Source of the DNA: Falsiroseomonas sp044348345
GTDB taxonomy: Bacteria; Pseudomonadota; Alphaproteobacteria; Acetobacterales; Acetobacteraceae
Direction: 5' to 3'
DNA length: 29,088 bases
Assembly: GCA_044348345.1 (NCBI GenBank)
Contig: JBIKSZ010000013.1
Location: 1 to 29,088 of the forward strand
Positions 6,693 through 16,319 of this stretch are shown one piece after another (the first letter of the stretch is position 1; each line of letters starts with the position of its first letter). The position numbers were made by a program, and so were the translations under genes. A model generated the notes under the pieces. The model searched no databases. It was not told the origin of the DNA and worked only from the letters and a program-made list of their open reading frames with translations.

Positions 6693-9587
6693 GTGCTGCT
6701 ACCCGGGGCGCTGCTGGGCGCCTCCGCCTGGATCGCCTGGCGCACCGCCTGGAACAGCGCAGCGGCTGAGGTGGCCCGCGGCGCCGAGAGCATCGCCGAA
6801 TACGGCCAGCGCGTGCTGACCCTGCACGCAGTCGCCGCCGACGCCATGGACACGCTGCTGCGTGGCCTGTCGGACGCCGAGATCCGCGCCAACCAGGCCC
6901 GGCTGCACCAGGAGATGCAGCTGCTGATCGGGACCATCCCCGGCGTGGTCAAGGGCGTGGTCGCGGACCGGCAGGGCGGCGTGCTGACCGGGGCCCGGCT
7001 GATGCCGCCCCATGAAGTGCGGGGCAGCGTCGCCCGCATGGAAGCCTTCCAGGCGCTGGCCACCCCGGGCGCGCCACCCCTGGTTGTTGGCTGGCTGGAA
7101 ATTGGCCTGATGGACGGCACGCCCTTCTTCATGGTCGCACGCCGCCGCGCCCAAAGCGGCAACCGCGACCTGCCCGCGGACGGCTTCGATGGGCTGGTGA
7201 GCATGTCGGTCCGGACAGACCACCTTGCCGTCGGCCTCAATCGCCTGGCCGCCGCCCCGCATGACAGCGCGCTGCTCCTGCGGGCCGATGGCGCGCTGCT
7301 GGCACGGAGCGACGGTTGGGCAGCCCCCGCACACATCTATCCGACGTTGCGCGCCGCGCTGGACGGACACACCGGAGCGATGCTGACGGACAGCCAGGCG
7401 ATGCTGGATGGGCAGCGCCATATCGCGCATTTCCGCGGCATCGAAGGCTGGCCGGTCTATGCCGTCGTGGCGCGCCCGCACGCTGCAATCCACGCCGCCT
7501 GGCGCGCCGCCATCGCGGGCCAGCTGGCGATTGGCCTGCCGGCCCTGGCGATCCTGCTGGCCACCGCGCTCGCCGTGCTGCGGGCGCAGCGGCGGCTGGC
7601 CGAGGCCAAGCTCGCGCTGGAAGCGCGGGTCCTGGCCCGCACCGCTGAGCTTGCCGCCAGCGAGGCACGGCTGAGCGAGGCGCTCGAAGCCGGGCGCGTC
7701 TTCGCCGTCACCTATGAACCGGGCACCGACACGGCCACCCGTTCTTTCCACGCCGCCGCCATACTGGGCCTGCCGCCCGACAGCGCCACGCAGGGCCGCG
7801 GCAGCGCCTATCTCGCTGCTGTGCTGCCGGATGACCGGCCGGCGATGGACGCCGCGCTCGCAGCCCTGTCGCCGGCGGCGCCAGACTACGCGCTGCGCTA
7901 TCGCTGGCGCCGCCCTGACGGGAGCATCGTCTGGCTGAGCGATCGCGGCAGCGCCACATTCGAGCACGGCGGCCAGCTTCTACGGGTGACGAGCCTCGTC
8001 CGCGACATCACCGCCGAGGCGGAGGCCGAGCAGGCGCTGCGCGAGAACGAGGTGCGGCTACGCGCCGCGGCGGAGGGCGCGGGCCTTGGCACCTATGAAA
8101 TCGACTTCGCGCAGAACACCGTGTGGTGCGACGCCCGTGCGGCGGAGATCTGGGGGGCCAACGTGCCAGCCGGACGCTGGGTTCGGCTCGACGGGCCGGA
8201 ATGGGGGCATCTCGACGCCACGATCCACCCCGAGGACCGGCCCGCCTTCGAGGCGGCGTGGCAGGCCGTCGTCTCCGGCCAGGCCCCGGGCTGGTCGGTG
8301 GAAACGCGGCTGCGCCGTCCCGATGGCGGCTGGGCCTGGGATTGGTGCCACGGCATCGTCGCCGCACGCGACCCGGCCACCGGCGCGCCGCTGCGCCTGA
8401 TTGGCGTGGTGCGCGACGTGACGGCGCAGCGCCAGATGGAAGCGGATCTGCGCCAGGGCCAGAAGCTGCAAGCGCTCGGCCAGCTGGCCGGCGGCATCGC
8501 GCACGACTTCAACAACGTGCTGCAGGCCGTCTCCGGCGCTGCCGCCGCCATCGCGCGCGAAGCCGGGGATAGCACAGCCATCCGCCGCCGCGCGCGGCTG
8601 CTGGCCGAGGCGGTGGCCCGCGGCGCGGCGATCACCGGCCGGCTGCTGGCCTTCGCCCGGCGGACCGATTGGCGGCGCGAGGAGGTGCGCCCGCGCGAGC
8701 TGCTGTTCAGCCTGGGCGAGATGCTGCAACCGATGCTCGGCCCGCGCATCGCCATCCGCGTCGAGGCAGACCCTAGCCTGCCGCCCTTCCTGGGCGACCG
8801 CGAACAGGTGCAGATCGCGCTGATCAACCTGGCCACCAACGCCCGGGACGCCATGCCCGAGGGCGGAACCCTCACCTTCGCGGCCGAGCTGCGGCAGCTG
8901 GGCCCGGATGACACCGACGCGCCCATCGCCCTCGCGCCCGGAGCCTATCTGCGCATCGCCGTGCGCGACACCGGCACGGGGATGGATGCCGCGACACTGG
9001 CACGCGTCACGGAGCCCTTCTTCACCACCAAGCCGCCCGGGCGCGGCACCGGCCTCGGCCTGCCGCTGGTGCGTGGCCTGGCGGAGCAATCGGGTGGGGC
9101 CTTCACGCTCGACAGCGCGCCGGGCCGCGGCACCACCGCCTGCCTCTGGCTACCGCAACAGGCGACGGCACCGGATGAGCGGGCAGCAGGGCCCGCGCGC
9201 ACCAAAATGCTGCACGGGCTGAGCCTGCTGGTGGTGGACGACGATCCCCTGGTGCGAGAAGCGCTGGTGGCGCAGCTGGAGGTCGAGGGGTGCCAGGTGC
9301 TGGCGCGGCCCGATGCCGCCACGGCGCTGGCCGCGCTGGAGGATGGCGTGGTGGTGGACGTGCTGGTGACCGATCTCGCCATGCCCGGCCAGGACGGGCT
9401 GTCGCTGATCGGCGCGGCGCGGCAGCGGCGCCCCGGCCTGCCTTGCCTGCTGCTCACCGGGCAGCCAGAGGAGGAGGAAGATTCGTTGCTGTCCTCCCTC
9501 GGCCCGGGTCCCTGCACCGTGCTGCGCAAGCCGGTCGGCGGCCCGCGCATCGCCGCCGCGCTGGTCAGCCTGCGCACGACGCGCTGA
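6693..9587 (+). CDS. Hybrid sensor histidine kinase (sensor domain, 2 PAS, HisKA, HATPase, REC), 5' end apparently frameshifted
   Basis: The uninterrupted frame gives 964 aa. In order: the end of a first membrane helix (1-20), an extracytoplasmic sensor region to about 270, a second membrane helix (about 272-298), a coiled coil, two PAS/PAC domains (about 325-440 and 450-585), HisKA with AGGIAHDFNNVL (phospho-His 604), HATPase with N box NLATNARDAMP, DTGTGM and GTGLGL, and a C-terminal receiver with VVDDD, phospho-Asp 894 in VTDLAMPG and the RKP lysine. The GTG at 6693 falls inside the first membrane helix. The frame continues upstream as TPTIALLLLA with no usual start codon, while an ATG at 6652 (MRYARP) is one base out of frame. 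A lost C in the CCC run at 6666-6668 would restore MRYARPTIALLLLA. Signal and partner regulator are unknown. Confidence 0.9.
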   Translation: MLLPGALLGASAWIAWRTAWNSAAAEVARGAESIAEYGQRVLTLHAVAADAMDTLLRGLSDAEIRANQARLHQEMQLLIGTIPGVVKGVVADRQGGVLTGARLMPPHEVRGSVARMEAFQALATPGAPPLVVGWLEIGLMDGTPFFMVARRRAQSGNRDLPADGFDGLVSMSVRTDHLAVGLNRLAAAPHDSALLLRADGALLARSDGWAAPAHIYPTLRAALDGHTGAMLTDSQAMLDGQRHIAHFRGIEGWPVYAVVARPHAAIHAAWRAAIAGQLAIGLPALAILLATALAVLRAQRRLAEAKLALEARVLARTAELAASEARLSEALEAGRVFAVTYEPGTDTATRSFHAAAILGLPPDSATQGRGSAYLAAVLPDDRPAMDAALAALSPAAPDYALRYRWRRPDGSIVWLSDRGSATFEHGGQLLRVTSLVRDITAEAEAEQALRENEVRLRAAAEGAGLGTYEIDFAQNTVWCDARAAEIWGANVPAGRWVRLDGPEWGHLDATIHPEDRPAFEAAWQAVVSGQAPGWSVETRLRRPDGGWAWDWCHGIVAARDPATGAPLRLIGVVRDVTAQRQMEADLRQGQKLQALGQLAGGIAHDFNNVLQAVSGAAAAIAREAGDSTAIRRRARLLAEAVARGAAITGRLLAFARRTDWRREEVRPRELLFSLGEMLQPMLGPRIAIRVEADPSLPPFLGDREQVQIALINLATNARDAMPEGGTLTFAAELRQLGPDDTDAPIALAPGAYLRIAVRDTGTGMDAATLARVTEPFFTTKPPGRGTGLGLPLVRGLAEQSGGAFTLDSAPGRGTTACLWLPQQATAPDERAAGPARTKMLHGLSLLVVDDDPLVREALVAQLEVEGCQVLARPDAATALAALEDGVVVDVLVTDLAMPGQDGLSLIGAARQRRPGLPCLLLTGQPEEEEDSLLSSLGPGPCTVLRKPVGGPRIAAALVSLRTTR

Positions 9588-9594
9588 GAACTCC

Positions 9595-9608
9595 CCGCGA
9601 AGCCGCGG
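9595..9608. terminator. Small hairpin between convergent kinase and ccmB genes
   Basis: CCGCG-AAGC-CGCGG forms a 5-bp stem within the 35-bp gap between the convergent stop codons. It is short and lacks a T tract. Confidence 0.25.
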
Positions 9609-9622
9609 CGTGACGCCCGCTG

Positions 9623-10282
9623 TCACTCCGCGCGCAGCGCTGCCCCGGCGGCCAGTGGCGCCATCGGGGCCGCGACCGCCAGAACCGCGCCGAGCAGCAA
9701 CAGATAAGGCCGCGCGACGAGGCCGGCCGCCGCGGCCTCGATCGCCGCGGCGCCGAAGATCACCGCCGGGATCGCCAGCGGCAGCACCAGCAGCGGCAGC
9801 AGCACGCCCCCGCGCCGCGCGCCGAGCGTCAGCGCCGCCCCCGCCGTGCCGAAGAGCGACAGCACGGCGGTGGCGAGCGCGAGTGCGACGATCGCCGTAC
9901 CCCAGGCCTCGGTCGGCAGGTTCAGCATGGCCGCGGCCACCGGGGTTGCCGCCAGCAGAGGCAGGCCAGTGGTGATCCAATGGCCAAGCGCCTTGGCCAG
10001 CGCCAGCAGCGCCGGCGGCAGGCCGCTGAGGAGAAGTTGTTCCAGCGATCCGTCCTCGGCCTCCGCGCCGAACAGTCGGTCGAGCGGCAGGAGTGCCGCC
10101 AGCAGCGCTGCGGCGAGCATGGCGCCGGGGGCGATGCGCGCCAGCGTCTCCGGCGCGGGGCCGATGCCGAAGGGAAACAGCGCGCAGACCAGGACGAAGA
10201 ACAGCACCGCCGCCAGCGTATCCGCCGGGTGGCGCAAGGCGAGGCGCAGCTCGCGCCAAAGAACCGCATTGAAGGCGCTCAC
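9623..10282 (-). CDS. ccmB: Heme exporter protein CcmB
   Basis: A 219-aa integral membrane protein, the permease subunit of the CcmABC(D) system that helps load heme onto CcmE for cytochrome c maturation at the inner membrane. The N-terminus AVLWRELRLALRHPADTL, the FPFGIGP segment and EDGSLEQLLLSGLP are characteristic of CcmB, and about six hydrophobic helices follow. The start is a GTG at 10282, which overlaps the ccmA stop by four bases (GTGA), so the two are translationally coupled. The usual next gene, ccmC, is absent here: the adjacent gene is the convergent sensor kinase, so the rest of the ccm set must lie elsewhere. Confidence 0.95.
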   Translation of the reverse strand: MSAFNAVLWRELRLALRHPADTLAAVLFFVLVCALFPFGIGPAPETLARIAPGAMLAAALLAALLPLDRLFGAEAEDGSLEQLLLSGLPPALLALAKALGHWITTGLPLLAATPVAAAMLNLPTEAWGTAIVALALATAVLSLFGTAGAALTLGARRGGVLLPLLVLPLAIPAVIFGAAAIEAAAAGLVARPYLLLLGAVLAVAAPMAPLAAGAALRAE

Positions 10283-10869
10283 AGCCTGAGCTCCCCGGCA
10301 CCTGACAGGGGCAGGGGCAGGTGGGTGGCGGCCAGCACCATCCCCCCCGCCGCGCGATGCCGCGCGAGCAGCGTGCCCAGCCGCTCGACGCTGGCCGCAT
10401 CCAGCCCGACCGTCGGCTCATCCAGGAGCCAGAGCCCAGCCGGGGCGAGCGCGAGCCGCGCCAGCGCTAGGCGCCGCTTCTGGCCCGACGACAGCACACG
10501 CGCCGGCAGCTCCGCCAGCTCCGCGAGCCCGACGGTCGCGAGCGCCGCCGGCGTGTCCCCGCCCCAGAGCCTGGCGTAGAAATCGAGGTTCTCCCGCGCC
10601 GTGAGCGAGGGCTTCAGCGCATCGGCATGCGAGAGGTAGCGCAGCCGCCTGGCATGGGCGACGCGGTCGGCGAAGGCGTCCTCCCCATCCCACAGCAGCC
10701 GGCCCTCGGCGGCAGGGATCAGCCCGGCCAGCAGGCGCAGCAGGGACGACTTGCCCGCGCCGTTCGCGCCCGTCAGCAGCAGCGCCCCGCCGGGCGCGAG
10801 GTTGAAGGACAGGCCTGCGAAGACCGCCCTTTCGCCACGCCAGCAGGCCAGATCCTGCGCTTCCAGCAT
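10279..10869 (-). CDS. ccmA: Heme exporter ATP-binding protein CcmA
   Basis: A 196-aa ABC ATPase that powers the release of heme-loaded CcmE in cytochrome c maturation. Walker A is GANGAGKS (34-41), the signature is LSSGQKRR (126-133), Walker B with its D-loop is WLLDEPTVGLD (147-157), and the H-loop is in ATHLPL. The small size and the LSSGQ signature are typical of CcmA. The ATG at 10869 is chosen because GGAGAGGC immediately precedes it; a longer frame to 10944 adds only non-conserved residues. It overlaps ccmB and is divergent from acnA, a pairing seen in other alphaproteobacteria. Confidence 0.95.
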   Translation of the reverse strand: MLEAQDLACWRGERAVFAGLSFNLAPGGALLLTGANGAGKSSLLRLLAGLIPAAEGRLLWDGEDAFADRVAHARRLRYLSHADALKPSLTARENLDFYARLWGGDTPAALATVGLAELAELPARVLSSGQKRRLALARLALAPAGLWLLDEPTVGLDAASVERLGTLLARHRAAGGMVLAATHLPLPLSGAGELRL

Positions 10870-11096
10870 GCCTCTCCTGCCGTGCCCGGATACCGAGGGG
10901 GCCGCCCCCTGGCCTGCCCCACGGCCTTGTGGTTTAAGCCGCATGCGGCGACGGCGAAAGCTGTCCGCCGTGCGGTCCGGCAGGATCGCGAGAGGCTACA
11001 TCGCGCTTCGGTCGGCGGAAGGCACCCCGCCAGGGGGAGCATCCGGCCGTGGCGCCCACCAACGCCCCATGAGGGCGGACACGGGGAACCCGGACC
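10870..11096. other. Divergent ccmA-acnA intergenic region
   Basis: 227 bp that must carry promoters for both ccmA and acnA. A near-perfect palindrome, AGGGGGC-C-GCCCCCT, lies at 10896-10910 beside ccmA. A relatively AT-rich patch, TTGTGGTTTAAG, lies at about 10926-10937. No confident -35/-10 pair was assigned. Confidence 0.4.
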
Positions 11097-13793
<2,697 letters not shown>

Positions 13794-13803
13794 CGCGCCC
13801 GAG

Positions 13804-13825
13804 CCTCTCCCGCTTGCGGGAGAGG
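13804..13825. repeat. REP-like CTCTCCCGC palindrome with GGTGAGGGTGAGGG tail
   Basis: CCTCTCCCGC-TT-GCGGGAGAGG is a perfect 10-bp stem starting 11 bp after the acnA stop, followed by the tandem GGTGAGGGTGAGGGTT. Palindromes of this form are widespread REP-like intergenic elements in high-GC proteobacteria. It may also help terminate or stabilise the acnA transcript. Confidence 0.6.
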
Positions 13826-13842
13826 GTGAGGGTGAGGGTTCA

Positions 13843-13870
13843 GGGGCGCGGTCCGCGAGGATCGCGCCCC
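13843..13870. terminator. Hairpin between convergent acnA and membrane-protein gene
   Basis: GGGGCGCG (13843-13850) pairs with CGCGCCCC (13863-13870) across a 12-nt loop, ending 7 bp before the convergent gene's stop codon. The 3' flank is CTCCTCCTC, not a T tract, so the terminator role is tentative. Confidence 0.4.
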
Positions 13871-13877
13871 CTCCTCC

Positions 13878-14660
13878 TCAGTGCGCGATCGGGCGGGCTT
13901 CGGCCAGCAGGGCCGCCAGCCCCTCCGGACCGATGGCGTGCAGCCCCGTATAGGGCGATTCATACATTGCCGAGACCGCCATGACGGAGGCCACGGCCAA
14001 AGCCAGCACCGCCACCGCGATCCGCGAGGTCTCGGGCCGGTCGGCATGGCACATCGCCATGCTCAGCAAGGCGAGAAAGCTCAACAGCAGCAGCAGCATC
14101 CAGCGCACGCCGTCGCCGACATCGGCCGCGAGGCCAAGGCGCTTCGTCCGCGCCATCTCCAGCGCATCCACTGAACGCAGCATCACATCGGCCACCGCAG
14201 TATCGATGTGGCGCTGCGTGCGCGCATCCCACACCATCGCCTCCATCGCATCGAGCGCGGCGGCGCTGGCGGATGAGGCCGCGCGGTTACGGTTCGTGCC
14301 CCATTCCTCCTGCACCACGGTTGCGATGTAGGCGCGCACCGACGCCGACGCTTCGGCAGGCGCGGGGTGGAACCGCGTGATGATGGTCAGCAGGCGCTCG
14401 GCGGCCACGCTTTCCGCCGCAGCAGCGGCGCGCGCGGCGTGATCGTTGGTCCAGGCATGGCTGGCGCTGAAGGCGAGGAACAGGGTGAACAGCGTCGTCG
14501 TCGCGCTGAAATAGGAGGCCACGACCGGGCGCCCGCGCACGACCGCGAATAGGCGGGAGCGGAACACCAGCAGATGCGCCAGCACGGCGGAGGCGGCCGT
14601 GATTGCGCAGGATACTGCCGCGATGACTGGCGCTTCGGCGTAAAAAAGGGCTTGGATCAT
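13878..14660 (-). CDS. Bestrophin-like (DUF4239-type) inner membrane protein
   Basis: A 260-aa protein with two hydrophobic helices near the N-terminus (about 8-30 and 46-68), a long helical, Ala-rich soluble middle (about 70-180), and two more helices (about 186-205 and 214-232). The layout, and the segment YFSATTTLFTLFLAFSASHA followed by an Ala/Glu helix, resemble DUF4239 'bestrophin-like domain' proteins, which are proposed channels. The assignment rests on architecture rather than signature residues, so it is moderate. The ATG at 14660 is the only good start. The gene is divergent from the small membrane protein at 14740, 79 bp away, and convergent with acnA. Confidence 0.6.
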   Translation of the reverse strand: MIQALFYAEAPVIAAVSCAITAASAVLAHLLVFRSRLFAVVRGRPVVASYFSATTTLFTLFLAFSASHAWTNDHAARAAAAAESVAAERLLTIITRFHPAPAEASASVRAYIATVVQEEWGTNRNRAASSASAAALDAMEAMVWDARTQRHIDTAVADVMLRSVDALEMARTKRLGLAADVGDGVRWMLLLLLSFLALLSMAMCHADRPETSRIAVAVLALAVASVMAVSAMYESPYTGLHAIGPEGLAALLAEARPIAH

Positions 14661-14739
14661 GGTTAGGCCAGCTGTTTTGTTTCAATGCTAGCGCGGGCCG
14701 CGTCGTGCTGGAACCGTCCCACCGCCAAGGAGGAGCCGC

Positions 14740-14991
14740 ATGACCGCGCTGTTCGAACAGGGCTGGATCACCGGCCTGGTGCTGCTGGTGCTGATCGGGG
14801 AAGCCACGGTGCTGATCGCGCGCGGGCATCTGCCCCTGCGGGCCGCGCTGCTGATGGTGGCGCCCGGCGCAGGCTTCCTGCTGGCCATCCAGGCGGCGCT
14901 GTCAGGCGCGCATTGGTCGCTGGTGGCGCTCGGCCTGGCGCTGGCGGGCCTCGCGCATCTCGCCGACCTGCGGGAGAGGCTGCGGCGCTGA
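14740..14991 (+). CDS. Small membrane protein, unknown function
   Basis: An 83-aa protein preceded by an excellent ribosome site, AAGGAGGAG, five bases before the ATG, which argues that it is truly expressed. It has three predicted hydrophobic helices (about 9-28, 33-52 and 57-75) and ends in a basic tail, LRERLRR. No family was recognised. It lies between a divergent bestrophin-like gene and a convergent MFS gene 16 bp downstream, so it is transcribed alone. Confidence 0.7.
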   Translation: MTALFEQGWITGLVLLVLIGEATVLIARGHLPLRAALLMVAPGAGFLLAIQAALSGAHWSLVALGLALAGLAHLADLRERLRR

Positions 14992-15007
14992 CGGCCGCGC
15001 GCCCCAG

Positions 15008-16144
15008 CTAGCGTTTCACCACGCGCCCCAGCGCGACACTCGCCGGCACGGCCAGCGCGCACAGCACCGCCATCGCCCAATATCCGCCCCCGCCCACGGC
15101 GCTGAACAGCGGGCCGCTCGCCAGCGTCAGCAGGCCGATGGCCAGCCCCGCGCCGAGCGAAGCGTGCAGCGCCTGCGCCGTGCCCGCCTGCGCCGGCGGC
15201 ACCACGCGCGCCAGCAGCTGCATCGTCGCCAGATGCTGCGCGCCGAAGGTCGCCGCGTGCAGCAGTTGCAGCGGGAACAGCAGCAGCGGGTCCGTCGTCA
15301 GCGCCGTCGCGCCCCAGCGCAGCACGCCCGCGAGCCCGGCCACGACGCAAAGCCCGATCGGACCGAGCCGCGCGACAACCCCGCGCCCCCAGACGAACAG
15401 GACAATCTCCGCCACCACGCCGGCCGCCCAGAGCGCGCCGATCAGCCCTTCGCCGAGCCCCGCCGCCTGCCAGTGCAGCGTGCCGAAGGCGTAGTAGAAG
15501 GCGTGGCTGCCCTGCACGAGCGCCGAGACCAGCAGCAGCCAGCGAAAGGCCGGGATCCGGAGCGGTGCGAAGAACCCCGCCAGCCCCGCCGGGCCCGCGG
15601 GGCGTGGTTCCGCCCGCGGCAGCAGCAGCGCGACCAGCGCGGTGCCGGCAAAGCCGGCCGCCATCAGTGCGGCCGCCGCATTTGGCCCGAACGCCGCCAC
15701 GGCCTGCCCGGCCAGCAGCGCGGCGGCGATGAAGGCGATGGAGCCGGCCGCGCGCACGCGCCCGTAATCGAAGCCGTGCCGCCGCGCCGCGGCCACCGTC
15801 ATCGCATCCGTCAGCGGCATCACCGGCGCCGTGGCAGCGCTCAGCACCAGATGGACCAGCAGCAGCAGCACGAAGCCCGCCGCCCAAAGAAAGCCGAGCG
15901 CAGCCAGCGCCGCCGCGACAGAGACCGCCGCCAGCACGGCCCGCGGCGCACCCAGCGCATCCGCCACGCGCCCGAAGGCCGGCCCGGCCAGCAGCCGGAC
16001 GGCGGAGCCGATGGCCAGCACGATCGCGACCTCGGCCGCCTCCAGCCCGCGCGCGGCCAGCACCGCCGGCAGGAAGGGCAGCAGCACGCCGAAGCCGAAG
16101 AACTGGGTCGCATAGGGCAGGGCGTGGCGCGCGGCGGGGGACAC
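15008..16144 (-). CDS. MFS transporter (MFS_1-like family)
   Basis: A 378-aa transporter with about twelve membrane helices. The first helix, FFGFGVLLPFLPAVLAARGL, begins close to the N-terminus. The loop after helix 2, GPAFGRVADALGAPRAVL, is the MFS motif A region. The domain pattern, including the FYYAFGTLHW segment, resembles the MFS_1_like / 3-phenylpropionate permease-like subfamily; the substrate is unknown. The start is taken as the GTG at 16144, because the conserved sequence begins directly after it. In-frame alternatives upstream (for example GTG at 16225) add charged residues and run into the helicase promoter region. Confidence 0.85.
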   Translation of the reverse strand: MSPAARHALPYATQFFGFGVLLPFLPAVLAARGLEAAEVAIVLAIGSAVRLLAGPAFGRVADALGAPRAVLAAVSVAAALAALGFLWAAGFVLLLLVHLVLSAATAPVMPLTDAMTVAAARRHGFDYGRVRAAGSIAFIAAALLAGQAVAAFGPNAAAALMAAGFAGTALVALLLPRAEPRPAGPAGLAGFFAPLRIPAFRWLLLVSALVQGSHAFYYAFGTLHWQAAGLGEGLIGALWAAGVVAEIVLFVWGRGVVARLGPIGLCVVAGLAGVLRWGATALTTDPLLLFPLQLLHAATFGAQHLATMQLLARVVPPAQAGTAQALHASLGAGLAIGLLTLASGPLFSAVGGGGYWAMAVLCALAVPASVALGRVVKR

Positions 16145-16319
16145 GCCGGCAAGCTGCCCCGGCGGCGCCCCGGCGCCAATCCTCCGCGTACGGCGATCAC
16201 GGTCCCGCCCGCGCGGCGTGATCACGTACCCGCCCGCTGGGCGGGGCGGTGGTTGCCAAGCCCGCCCGGGCGTGTCACGCGTCACCCCAATTCTCGACGG
16301 GCTGCAGCACCCCCTTCCG

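Noticed and set aside
16218..16319. Upstream GTG start for the helicase, and GTG 16225 for the MFS gene
   Set aside because: Both extensions are non-conserved Arg/Pro/Gly leaders that would overlap each other on opposite strands; the shorter starts match the families.
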